Assembly (NCBI GenBank): GCA_016787525.1
Contig: JAEUUP010000155.1
Location: 1-37,772, forward strand
Direction: 5' to 3'
Source: Saprospiraceae bacterium
Lineage (GTDB): Bacteria > Bacteroidota > Bacteroidia > Chitinophagales > Saprospiraceae
Length of the DNA: 37,772 bases
The position numbers and the translations under genes are program-made. Below are positions 17,215 to 25,525 of this stretch, one piece after another (position 1 is the stretch's first letter; the number at the start of each line of letters is the position of its first letter). The notes beneath the pieces were generated by a model. It did no database searches, had not been told where the DNA came from, and saw nothing but the letters and a program-made list of their open reading frames with translations.

Positions 17215-18839
17215 TGATAAAATTAAAGGAACATATAACCAATAATTCTATTGAAAATGAATATTCAAAATCAATTTCATTGGAACATCGTAAAAAATTT
17301 GCTCAATTTTTTACGCCATTCCCCATTGCGTCTTTAATGGCAAATTGGGTTTTGGGAAACGAATATTTGAAAACTGTTTTAGAACCAGCTTTTGGACTTG
17401 GTGTGTTTTCAAGAGCCATTCTAAACCATAAAGAAGATATTGAAATTAAAGGGTTTGAAGTTGATAAAACAATATTTGAACATGGAAAACAATATTTCTA
17501 TGATACAGAAAATATAAATCTTATCTTACAAGATTATATGTATAATGATTGGCATAATAAATATGATGGCATTATTTGTAATCCACCTTATTTTAAGTTT
17601 CACGATTATGACAACAAAAATATAATAAAAGAAATTGAAACAAATCTAAAATGTAAATTGAACGGTTTCACAAATCTTTATACCTTATTTTTGTTAAAAT
17701 CTATTCATCAACTAAGTCCCAATGGACGTTGTGCCTATATAATACCTTCAGAGTTTTTAAATTCAGATTATGGGAAATTAGTAAAAACGTATTTACTAAA
17801 AAGTAGAACATTAAAACACGTTATTGTTATAGATTTTGAGGAAAATATTTTTGACGATGCTTTAACAACAGCATCAATAATACTATGTGCTAATGATAAT
17901 TTGACTGATAAGGTTCAATTTAGCAATATTCAATCCATACAAGATTTGAGTAAAATTGACCAATTAATAAATGACTATCCTAATATTTCTAAAACGGCAC
18001 AAACTTACAATTATACAGAGTTAAACCCAGAAATTAAGTGGAAGGCATATTATCAAAAACAAAACAGTATTAAATTTAAAAATCTTATTCCATTTTCAAC
18101 CTACGCCAAAGTAGTTCGAGGAATAGCAACAGGTTCTAATGATTTTTTTACTTTTAGTGTATCAAAATCTAAAGAATATTCAATTGATGAACAATTTTTA
18201 TTACCTTGTATTTGTAAGTCATTAGAAGCAAAGAAATCATTTTTCACAACTTCTGACTTTGAAGAATTAAAAGAAAATGATAAAACTATTTTTCTATTAA
18301 ATGCACAAAATTCAACGGATGAAGGTGTAATTAAATATTTAAGAAAAGGAGAAGCCGAAGGAATCGATAAAAAATTTCTAACTGCAAGTAGAACGCCGTG
18401 GTATGCCTTAGAAAACAGACCACCTGCACCTATTTGGGTTTCTGTTTTTAATAGAACAGGTTTGCGGTTTATACGTAATGAAGCAAATGTTTCAAATCTT
18501 ACAACATATCATTGCATTTATCCAAAACAAACAACTTTATTTTCTGAAATTAAGATGGACTTATTATTTGCTTATCTTTTAACAAAGACAGCAAAACAAA
18601 TTTTTGAAGATAATAGTCGTGAATATGGAAACGGGTTGCAAAAATTTGAACCAAATGACCTTAATAAAGGCATGATGCTTGATTTAGGACAACTGAACGA
18701 AACAGCAAAACATCAAATTCTGACTCTATATCAACAGTATAGAAATAAAGTTATAGAAAACAAAAATGGAGAAGACCTTATTAATGAAATAGACAAAATA
18801 TTCGTTAATATCTTCACAGAAGAAGAAGAAAGGACATAA
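17214..18839 (+). CDS. DNA adenine N6-methyltransferase of the restriction-modification pair
   Basis: 541 aa. Gamma-type order of motifs: QFFTP (motif X, residues 31-35), EPAFGLGVF (motif I, SAM binding, 57-65), then NPPYF (motif IV, catalytic, 123-127), followed by IPSEFLNSDYG. The C-terminal half (from about residue 290) is the target-recognition region, with TaqI/Eco57I-like character (VVRGIATGSNDFFTF). It protects host DNA from the upstream nuclease by methylating adenine in the same site. It starts inside the nuclease stop codon. The gene is AT-rich with no internal motif copy; a seven-G copy lies 13 bases after the stop. Confidence 0.85.
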   Translation: MIKLKEHITNNSIENEYSKSISLEHRKKFAQFFTPFPIASLMANWVLGNEYLKTVLEPAFGLGVFSRAILNHKEDIEIKGFEVDKTIFEHGKQYFYDTENINLILQDYMYNDWHNKYDGIICNPPYFKFHDYDNKNIIKEIETNLKCKLNGFTNLYTLFLLKSIHQLSPNGRCAYIIPSEFLNSDYGKLVKTYLLKSRTLKHVIVIDFEENIFDDALTTASIILCANDNLTDKVQFSNIQSIQDLSKIDQLINDYPNISKTAQTYNYTELNPEIKWKAYYQKQNSIKFKNLIPFSTYAKVVRGIATGSNDFFTFSVSKSKEYSIDEQFLLPCICKSLEAKKSFFTTSDFEELKENDKTIFLLNAQNSTDEGVIKYLRKGEAEGIDKKFLTASRTPWYALENRPPAPIWVSVFNRTGLRFIRNEANVSNLTTYHCIYPKQTTLFSEIKMDLLFAYLLTKTAKQIFEDNSREYGNGLQKFEPNDLNKGMMLDLGQLNETAKHQILTLYQQYRNKVIENKNGEDLINEIDKIFVNIFTEEEERT

Positions 18840-18959
18840 AAAAGTCAAAAATACTGAGGGGGGGCAAAATAAAGCCAAACAAGATGTTGAAAAAAAAATA
18901 AAAAAAGAAGACAGCAGGGAACACCGTGCTTACGCCAACCCGCCGCCAAAAGCCCACGC

Positions 18960-19060
18960 CCCGCTGGCATCAAGTATAAAAACGTAACTGCTCGTGAGCG
19001 TCTTCAGACGCGATACATACTATTTTGTGGGTCTTAGACCCGAGAGATAATACCTGCGGC
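18960..19060 (+). repeat. Island repeat, copy D (3'-truncated)
   Basis: The first 101 bp match copies A-C, through the two short hairpins to tacctgcggc; the rest is missing. The truncation point is followed after about 38 bp by the motif hairpin at 19098. Confidence 0.8.
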
Positions 19061-19097
19061 ATATAGTGTTCGATTGGATCTATATCCCTTACTTTCA

Positions 19098-19149
19098 GGA
19101 AATTACTGAGGGGTCTATTTCAATGGAAACAGACCCCTCAGTAATTTCC
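19098..19149. repeat. Inverted pair of TACTGAGGGG motifs forming a 19-bp stem
   Basis: The arms ggaaattactgaggggtct (19098-19116) and agacccctcagtaatttcc (19131-19149) are perfectly complementary around a 14-base loop. Each arm contains a full motif copy. No T-run follows, but position in a gap after the methyltransferase unit would allow it to act as a transcript-end stem. The left arm's ggaaattactgagggg also occurs in the PAS-like genes at 1755, 2971 and 3957. Confidence 0.9.
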
Positions 19150-19355
19150 TCAAAAAGCGTAACTTTGTACAAAATTGATGACCGATGAAATTTGTAGATG
19201 TAAAACAAACGATGTGATTTTGCTGAACCCGTTCACAGCAATCAGTAAAACCTTAGATAGTTGTAAAAAAATCTAAAACATTTAAGGGAAATCACTAAAG
19301 TAGCTGAATTATCAAAATATACATAGATATTCTATAACCATTTATATTCTTTACT
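19150..19355. other. Gap upstream of the delta-60 repeat gene
   Basis: AT-rich, no ORF or RNA gene seen. TATATTCTTTAC just ahead of the ATG could contain a weak -7 box, but it does not fit the consensus well. Confidence 0.4.
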
Positions 19356-20918
19356 ATGCAAAAATTTATTCTTACCACTTATTTTATTCTGATAACATTC
19401 TTAGCATTTACTCAAACTCAAGGTTCATTAGATGCCTCTTTTGGAACAAATGGTATAGTAAAATCGTCGCTTAGCAGTTTAAGCGATAGATCTACTGCAA
19501 TTATAGAGCAAAAAGATGGAAAAATATTAGTTTATGGTCATTCGATTGACTTAGCAACCTTTACTGCTGTACCTAGTACTCAACTTGTTAGATATAATAC
19601 CAATGGCACTTTGGACAGCACTTTTGGCATACTTGGGAAAGTAAATACCAAAAGTGATACTGCTGGCTATTATGGATTTGCTATTGCTTTACAATTGGAC
19701 GGTAAAATAGTGGTAGCTGGTCTTCAGAATAATAATCTTTGTGTGATGCGGTATAATTCTAATGGCACATTAGACCTAAGTTTTGACAGTGATGGTATTG
19801 CAGTTTTAAAGATTCAAGGAAATGTATCAGAAGCACACACATTGGCTATACAACCCGATGGTAAAATTTTAGTTGCAGGAAGTATTGCTCTTTTCAACGC
19901 ACCCAGTTCATATGCGTTCTTAGTACGTTTTAATACCAATGGTTCATTGGATAATACATTTAATTCGATTGGGTATGTAAAAAATATATTATCCAGTAAT
20001 TCTATTGACGGTGCTTACGATATGGTGATTCAATCAGATGGCAAAATATTGATTTGTGGTTATAGTGTAGTTACTGAGACTACTGGCTACAATTACACAT
20101 CCTTTGTTTATCGTTACAATACCAATGGCACTATTGATAACACATTTGGTGTTAATGGTGTAGCCAAACAGTCAAATTCACGGGCAACTTCTATAAAACT
20201 CATGAGTAATGGTAAAATGGTAGTTGGTGGATTAATATATGACAATGTAAGTTTTAATCCTATTTCCTCAAATGGCATATACAGATACAATGTTAATGGG
20301 ACGCTTGACAATACATTTGGTACAAATGGTGTGGTAAAAAGCAATAGTGGGAAAGGTGCTTATGATATGGCATTACAGCGAGATTCTAAAATAGTGTTAT
20401 TGAGTACCGATATTGCAACAGTTGGGCAAATAAATAGAGATATAGTCATTTCAAGATATACCGTAAACGGCATACTCGATACAACATTTGCAATAAAAGG
20501 AGTTGCAACAACAAAAAATGCAATAGGAATATCTGACCCACGCATAACATTACAGGCAGATGGTAAAATCTTGGTTTGTGGAGAAGTCAAAGAAAATAAT
20601 AAATCAAATTTTACTGTTCTTCGATATAATAATAATATTGGCACTTCTGTAAAGTCAATAGAAACAACAGCAAAGGTTTCTGTTTACCCAAATCCATTTC
20701 AAAGTGATGTGAAAATCAAATTATATGATTTAGATGTTGAAAAACTTCAACTTAGAATTTCTGATGCCTTTGGACAAATAGTAGTAGTAAAAAACTATGA
20801 AAAGTTATATAAAGAGCATGATATTTCAATAAACTTAGAACAATTACCTTCTGGACTTTATTTCATTACTTTAAATTCTGATAAAATTTTTCAGTCGCAA
20901 AGTCTTTTAAAGTTGTAA
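19356..20918 (+). CDS. Delta-60 repeat beta-propeller protein with T9SS sorting tail
   Basis: 520 aa. Signal peptide MQKFILTTYFILITFLAFTQ. About seven repeats of 50-60 residues follow, each with the delta-60 signature: GSLDASFGTNGIV, then QxDGKILVAG, then RYNTNGTLDxTFG. These repeats fold as a beta-propeller. The C-terminal 80 residues are a T9SS type A sorting domain (VYPNPFQSDVKIKLYD, SDAFGQIVVV, LEQLPSGLYFITL). The protein should be placed on or beyond the outer membrane. Function unknown; such proteins often bind surfaces or glycans. No motif copy inside. Confidence 0.88.
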   Translation: MQKFILTTYFILITFLAFTQTQGSLDASFGTNGIVKSSLSSLSDRSTAIIEQKDGKILVYGHSIDLATFTAVPSTQLVRYNTNGTLDSTFGILGKVNTKSDTAGYYGFAIALQLDGKIVVAGLQNNNLCVMRYNSNGTLDLSFDSDGIAVLKIQGNVSEAHTLAIQPDGKILVAGSIALFNAPSSYAFLVRFNTNGSLDNTFNSIGYVKNILSSNSIDGAYDMVIQSDGKILICGYSVVTETTGYNYTSFVYRYNTNGTIDNTFGVNGVAKQSNSRATSIKLMSNGKMVVGGLIYDNVSFNPISSNGIYRYNVNGTLDNTFGTNGVVKSNSGKGAYDMALQRDSKIVLLSTDIATVGQINRDIVISRYTVNGILDTTFAIKGVATTKNAIGISDPRITLQADGKILVCGEVKENNKSNFTVLRYNNNIGTSVKSIETTAKVSVYPNPFQSDVKIKLYDLDVEKLQLRISDAFGQIVVVKNYEKLYKEHDISINLEQLPSGLYFITLNSDKIFQSQSLLKL

Positions 20919-20920
20919 AT

Positions 20921-21125
20921 AACGTGAGTTCGGAGATTTAAACGTGCGACCTCTAACGAGGTCGGACAAGCAAATTATAATTATTTTCTACAAATATGTG
21001 ATGCCTAACGGCATCATTTTGTGCATAAACGATGCTGTTAAGCATCGCATATTTGTAGAAAAGATAGAAAGAAACCCCTAAACGACCTCAGAGAGGTCGC
21101 ACGTTTAAATCTCCGAACTCACGTT
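20921..21125. mobile_element. 205-bp palindromic MITE-like element
   Basis: The ends are inverted repeats of about 33 bp: aacgtgagttcggagattta at the left and taaatctccgaactcacgtt at the right. Inside are a second pair of arms (ttttctacaaatatgtgatgc with gcatcgcatatttgtagaaaa) and small hairpins CGACCTCtaacGAGGTCG and gatgctgttaagcatc. No coding capacity. It starts two bases after the delta-60 gene's stop codon. The structure fits a non-autonomous transposable element, or a large bidirectional transcript-end structure. Confidence 0.75.
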
Positions 21126-21157
21126 AAATAAGAAAATACTGATGTGCTAGAGACTCA

Positions 21158-21404
21158 CCCCGCTGACACCAAATATAAAAAACGTAACTGCTCGTGAGCG
21201 TCCCCTGCTGTTCTAAGTCTTCCGCAGTTTTCTTTTAGCAACGCGGCTGCTCGTTTAAGTTTCCAATTAAGCCATTTTATCCTTGCGATTACTTTTTTTG
21301 TTCTACCTAAAAGATTGGTTCTTAAGTAATTTATTTTAGTGTCGCTTTTTACTATCGCTTTACTTTTTTTTGCTATTTTTGCGTGTCTGTTTTTTCATAT
21401 ACTG
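21158..21404 (+). repeat. Island repeat, copy E (diverged, internal deletion)
   Basis: It starts ccccgctgacacc and keeps the aaaaaacgtaactgctcgtg segment. It lacks about 55 bp containing the two short hairpins, then continues through ctaagtcttccgcag to the T-rich end. It sits between the MITE-like element and the SBBP gene. Confidence 0.75.
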
Positions 21405-21549
21405 ATTGGCAATCAATTAAAAACACATCAATTATTTTATCTATTTTGAGTTCAGGGAACTTTTGAAACATAATATAAAGATGCATTAGCTCGTCTACTA
21501 TATACAATTTATAAATCTTATACTTGATAATTCTTTAATTCCTAAAAAT

Positions 21550-23286
21550 ATGGAGCTACTAAAACCTTTTAGAAAAAATTTTAAGCTTACGTTATTGACA
21601 ATAGCTATTTTAATAAGCTTTAAAGGACAATCTCAAAACATCAGTTGGCTTCGACAAGGCTTACACACACAAGCAACAGATAACAGCCTATCTACTGGCG
21701 TTGCAACGGATTCATTAGGTAATATCTATATGGTAGGTTATTTCAAAAGTAGCATTTCATTCGGCACTACCACTTTAGTTAGTGCAGGAAATTACGACAT
21801 TTTTGTAGCTAAATATGATGCAATGGGTACTTTCCAATGGGCAAAAAGAGCAGGCGGTACTGCTGACGATCAAGCTTTTGGCATTGCTGTTTCTGGAAAT
21901 TCTGTGTATATCACGGGCTACATCCAGAGAACAGCCAATTTTAATACACCATCTGTTACGGGTAGTAATGAAATTGTAGGCATTGGTGGCGAAGATATTT
22001 TTGTGGCTAAATACGATATTTTAGGGACTTTTCAATGGGCAAAAAGAGCAGGTGGTATCAGTACGGATATTGGTTATGCTGTTTCAGCGACCAGTTCATC
22101 GGTTTATATTTCAGGGACTTTTTTAATCGCGGCTGATTTCAATTCACCTTCTGCTACAGGTATTAATGAAGTCAAGAGCGCCGCTTTTAATGATGCTTTT
22201 GTAGCTAAATACGATGCTTCTGGCAATTTTCAATGGGTCAGACGTGGGGGTGGTACAGGTAGTGATCTAAGTTATGGTGTTTCTGCTGTTGGTAATGCTG
22301 TTTATATAACAGGTTTCTTCGGCTCAACAGCTAATTTTAATAACCCTTCTGTTACTGGCAGCAATGAAATTAAAAGTACGAATGACCTAACAACAGATAT
22401 TTATATTGCAAAGTATGATGATGCAGGTATTTTTAAATGGGCAAAAAGAGCAGGTGGTAACAGAAATGATTTAGGGTATGGCATCGTTGCTTCTGACAAT
22501 GCTGTTTATATAACGGGAGACATACAAGTCCAAGCTGATTTTAATACGCCATCTGATTCGACGCGTAATGTTATCACAACGGCTGGGGGAAGTCAAGATA
22601 TGTTTGTTGCGAAGTACGATAACAATGGCATTTTTCAGTGGGCAAAGAGGGCAGGCAGTGATACCCTTGATAGAAGTATTGGCATTGCTCTGACAGGCAA
22701 TGCTGTTTATATTTCTGGATATTTTAATAAAACAGCCAATTTTAATTCACCTTCTGCTACGGGCAATAATGAGATTGTGAGTGCTGGTTTGGAGGATATT
22801 TTTATTGCCAAATACGATAATTTAGGGACTTTTAAATGGGCAAAAAGAGCAGGCGGTGTTGCGAGTGATATAAGTGCAAGCATTGCGGTTTCGGCTAAGT
22901 CAAAATTAGTATTTACTTGTGGTGTGTTTTCTGGCATCGCTAATTTTAATACACCCTCTGCTTCGGGTAGTAATGAGCTCAACTCAACTGTTAATTTAGG
23001 CAGTGCATATTTGGCTGCTTACAGCGACATCCTTTTATCTACTCATGCCCCCCTTTCTTTGAATACTAAAACAAGTATTCGACCTACAATTACTGAGGGG
23101 GTTGTCACTGTTACGAATCAAGAAGCTCGTATAGATAGAATATCTGTTTTTAACCCATTTGGACAATTGATTTTATCTTCCATAAGCAACAATCAGATAG
23201 ATTTAACTGATCTACCTGCGGGTATTTATTTAGTACAAGTACAAGCGGGTAATGATTTAACAGTAAAAAAGGTTTTTAAAAAGTAG
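21550..23286 (+). CDS. SBBP-type beta-propeller protein with T9SS sorting tail
   Basis: 578 aa. The N-terminus has a positively charged region then a hydrophobic segment (LTLLTIAILISFKGQSQ), a signal peptide. About seven repeats of roughly 65 residues follow, each with FVAKYDxxGxFQWAKRAGG, then GIAVSGNAVYITGYF and ANFNxPSxTGxNEI, the SBBP beta-propeller pattern. The C-terminus (from about 500) is a T9SS tail: SVFNPFGQLILSS, TDLPAGIYLVQVQ and KKVFKK. The repeats are very similar to each other in DNA, so copy number may change by recombination. A motif copy at 23091-23101 encodes TEGV in the sense frame at the tail's start; it is the only one inside an island gene. Confidence 0.88.
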   Translation: MELLKPFRKNFKLTLLTIAILISFKGQSQNISWLRQGLHTQATDNSLSTGVATDSLGNIYMVGYFKSSISFGTTTLVSAGNYDIFVAKYDAMGTFQWAKRAGGTADDQAFGIAVSGNSVYITGYIQRTANFNTPSVTGSNEIVGIGGEDIFVAKYDILGTFQWAKRAGGISTDIGYAVSATSSSVYISGTFLIAADFNSPSATGINEVKSAAFNDAFVAKYDASGNFQWVRRGGGTGSDLSYGVSAVGNAVYITGFFGSTANFNNPSVTGSNEIKSTNDLTTDIYIAKYDDAGIFKWAKRAGGNRNDLGYGIVASDNAVYITGDIQVQADFNTPSDSTRNVITTAGGSQDMFVAKYDNNGIFQWAKRAGSDTLDRSIGIALTGNAVYISGYFNKTANFNSPSATGNNEIVSAGLEDIFIAKYDNLGTFKWAKRAGGVASDISASIAVSAKSKLVFTCGVFSGIANFNTPSASGSNELNSTVNLGSAYLAAYSDILLSTHAPLSLNTKTSIRPTITEGVVTVTNQEARIDRISVFNPFGQLILSSISNNQIDLTDLPAGIYLVQVQAGNDLTVKKVFKK

Positions 23287-23310
23287 ATTATTTGCGTTTT
23301 ATAAAACTTT

Positions 23311-23450
23311 GCCTACTGGCACAAGGAATAAACGCTGGTATGATATATATGCCCGCTGCTCTAAGTCTTCCGCAATTTTCTTTTAGCAATTCAGCTGCTC
23401 GTTTAAGTTTCCAAACTTAAACACACCATAGGACATGTTTCTGACGTGCC
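23311..23450 (+). repeat. Island repeat, copy F (diverged fragment)
   Basis: It keeps the central block ctaagtcttccgcaattttc through gtttaagtttccaaactta and a degenerate start (gcctactggcacaag). It marks the right end of the island, before the convergent thiol-oxidoreductase gene, and is followed by a motif copy at 23457. Confidence 0.65.
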
Positions 23451-23561
23451 TGTTTATACTGAGGGGGTAAAATGAGCATCGTAAAACATAAAAAAGAAAA
23501 AACACGCGAACTAATAAGCCTGTGACTGATGACTTGTCAACCACAGGCTTATTTTGTTTAT

Positions 23562-24575
23562 TCAATATCTCGCTGTTTTCCCTATCCATAAAGCACCGTT
23601 TTTTGTATCAACTTTCTTTAGACGTTGTTGGTCAAAGAGCTGGTTCAATACCTGTTTGGCTTGTTCGGTTGATGTGTCTGATAAAACAGCGAATTCTTTT
23701 GTTGTCAAAGTTGGATAGTGATTAAAAAGCGATTGGGGTGTTTTGTCATACGTTTTTTTAAGTGCATCCACAGCCAAGGCTCTTATATTGCGTTCAAATT
23801 GTTCATAAGGTTTTACACCATACAATGTCAATTTATTGCCTTGTTCGTCCATAAAAAAGAGCGTCGGAAAACCCCGTACACCCAATTGGCGCGCTAAGTT
23901 TAAGTCGTTTTGAAAATCCAATTTTGCTTTTCCATCCATATCTGTTTTCAATTTAAGGGCATCTAAACCGACTTCCAAGGCTGCTTTTTCTAAATGTTCC
24001 CACTTTGTGATGTTCTTTTTTTCTAAAAAAACCATTTCTCTGATACGCCTCAGAAAAAGAACAGCCTTTTTATGGTCTTGGATTTCAGCCGCTTTGAAGG
24101 CAATAGAAGGAGGGAAAGAGGAAGACAAAGGATCTTCCAGCCAAACATCGCCATCAATGGGCATATCGTAATAAACGCTCACTTCGTCCCAATGGTGGGC
24201 CACATCAGAAGGCTTTGAGATGCCACCACTGTTGTAAGACCAATCGGGCAACAGACCGCCCATGTGATATGTTATATCTACAATATCCCCAAATTCTAAT
24301 TTCAGTTTTCGCAATTGTGGTTCGATACCCCAACAAGACGAGCAAATAGGATCTGTGAAATAGATGATACGAACAGGCTTTTTGTCAGCCGTCAATTTGA
24401 GATCGGATGCCGATAAAGAAGTATCGGGGATTTCACATACACCCGTTTCGGGGTCGCACAATAAAAGGTTGCTTTTTTGTACTGTTGTCATTTTAATATC
24501 ATTATTTTGTCCGTTGCAACCACCACTCACGAAGAGTAAAGACGCAACTAATGTTTTTAGGAAAAAATTATTCAT
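23562..24575 (-). CDS. DsbA/FrnE-family thiol oxidoreductase, predicted lipoprotein
   Basis: 337 aa from the ATG at 24575 (MNNFFLKTL). An upstream in-frame ATG at 24593 is rejected because it overlaps the -7 box. The signal peptide ends in a lipobox, FVSGGC, so the protein is probably membrane-anchored in the periplasm. The thioredoxin-fold active site is C-S-S-C (FTDPICSSCWGIEPQL), and the cis-Pro region reads GVRGFPTLFF; the family oxidises or isomerises disulfides. The last 65 residues look like a small winged-helix-type domain (LTTKEFAVLSDTSTEQAKQ). It is divergent from an HxlR regulator and near a DsbD-alpha-like gene, which together suggest a thiol-redox group. Confidence 0.85.
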   Translation of the reverse strand: MNNFFLKTLVASLLFVSGGCNGQNNDIKMTTVQKSNLLLCDPETGVCEIPDTSLSASDLKLTADKKPVRIIYFTDPICSSCWGIEPQLRKLKLEFGDIVDITYHMGGLLPDWSYNSGGISKPSDVAHHWDEVSVYYDMPIDGDVWLEDPLSSSFPPSIAFKAAEIQDHKKAVLFLRRIREMVFLEKKNITKWEHLEKAALEVGLDALKLKTDMDGKAKLDFQNDLNLARQLGVRGFPTLFFMDEQGNKLTLYGVKPYEQFERNIRALAVDALKKTYDKTPQSLFNHYPTLTTKEFAVLSDTSTEQAKQVLNQLFDQQRLKKVDTKNGALWIGKTARY

Positions 24576-24590
24576 TTCAGTAATTTTGGG

Positions 24591-24598
24591 CAAAGTTA
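24591..24598 (-). promoter_or_regulatory. -7 box of the DsbA-like gene
   Basis: TAACTTTG on the minus strand fits TAnnTTTG exactly. Transcription would begin near 24584, which supports the start codon at 24575 and rules out the earlier ATG. The divergent regulator gene begins 38 bases away, so an operator for it would fit between the two genes. Confidence 0.7.
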
Positions 24599-24635
24599 GA
24601 ATGCTTAATTATCGTTCACAATTAGTCAAAAAAAG

Positions 24636-24950
24636 ATGACTACAAAAAAACTTGACAATATGGAACAAGGCTGTCCTGCCGAAGGGCTGTTGAAACTACT
24701 ATCGGGCAAATGGAAACCACAGATTTTTAGGTTAGCTCTGGAAAAACCCATCCGTTTCAACGGTTTGTTGAGAGAATTGCCACAGTCGAACAAACAATCC
24801 ATCGCTGTTGCTTTGAAAGAATTAGAGGAACAAGGTCTTTTGGATAAAATCACAATCAGGCAAAAACCTTTGCACATTGAATATACGTTGTCAGAAAAAG
24901 GAAAATCTATGATACCTATTTTTAAACAGTTGGAGCAGTTGTCGCTCTGA
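24636..24950 (+). CDS. HxlR-family transcriptional regulator
   Basis: 104 aa, the usual length. The winged helix-turn-helix is clear: GLLKLLSGKWKPQIFRLAL, then RFNGLLRELPQSNKQSI-AVALKELEEQGLLDK and wing IEYTLSEKGKSMIPIF. The N-terminal Cys13 (MEQGCPAEGLL) is in the place of the redox-sensing Cys of HypR and YodB in Bacillus, which switch DNA binding by disulfide formation or quinone adducts. Divergent placement from a DsbA-like gene suggests it controls that gene in response to thiol stress; this is inference. The last stop is followed two bases later by a motif copy. Confidence 0.85.
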   Translation: MTTKKLDNMEQGCPAEGLLKLLSGKWKPQIFRLALEKPIRFNGLLRELPQSNKQSIAVALKELEEQGLLDKITIRQKPLHIEYTLSEKGKSMIPIFKQLEQLSL

Positions 24951-25041
24951 CTACTGAGGGGATTGAGCGGGTGCCGACTTCCAAGCCGATTTATTTAGAA
25001 GATAAACGATAAATTGTTTAATACAAAAAATGATATTTTGC

Positions 25042-25517
25042 ATGAGATTCAAAATACTAGCATACTTATTATTAATCCAAGTTGTGCTTTTTGGACAAAA
25101 ATTTGAAAGAAAAGTACCGAATTTTAGTTGGCAAATCACTAATAAAAAATTACTAATGAATTTATTGAGTTTAATATAAACGCTCTAATTACTGAGGGTT
25201 GGATGATAACAACAGAAACTGATACATCAGAATTTGCAATTCCATTACGTATTGAACTAAAGAAACAAGATAGCGTTTTAATGAAAAAAATTGAAATAAC
25301 TCAAATAAAAGGAGAAAAAACGTACAATACAAAATTACAAAAGAATATAGGAGGTTTTAAAATAGAAACAACACAAGGTAATGTAGAATATCGAATCAAA
25401 ATATTTTTAAAAAGTATAAAAAAGCCAATCAAAATATCGGGCTCAATTGCCTATTGGGTGTTATGTGAAGATGCTGCTACACCGCCTAGTGAACAAGCTT
25501 TTACACTTTATTTCTGA
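25042..25517 (+). pseudogene. DsbD-alpha-like exported protein gene, frameshifted
   Basis: The first part, from the ATG at 25042, encodes a signal peptide (MRFKILAYLLLIQVVLFGQ) and runs to KVPNFSWQITNKK. The second part continues in another frame as ITNEFIEFNINALITEGW and ends at 25517 with GSIAYWVLCEDAATPP. One extra A in the A6 run at 25144-25149 would join them into one reading frame of about 159 codons. The layout (SW-x-I-x-K opening, ALITEGW, closing Y-W-x-L-C-x-D) resembles the N-terminal domain of the disulfide reductase DsbD. It is a real frameshift or a homopolymer sequencing error. The sequence at 25190 (TACTGAGGG) is one G short of the dispersed motif. Confidence 0.75.
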
Positions 25518-25525
25518 TTTGTACT

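Noticed and set aside
13041-21404. Repeats as standard integron attC sites
   Set aside because: They are about 306 bp, the ends are not complementary, and I do not find paired RYYYAAC and GTTRRRY core sites. The cassette-like layout is kept as a finding without the attC label.
24576-24593. Upstream ATG as the start of the DsbA-like gene
   Set aside because: It overlaps the TAACTTTG -7 box and would spoil the lipoprotein signal peptide that begins cleanly at 24575.
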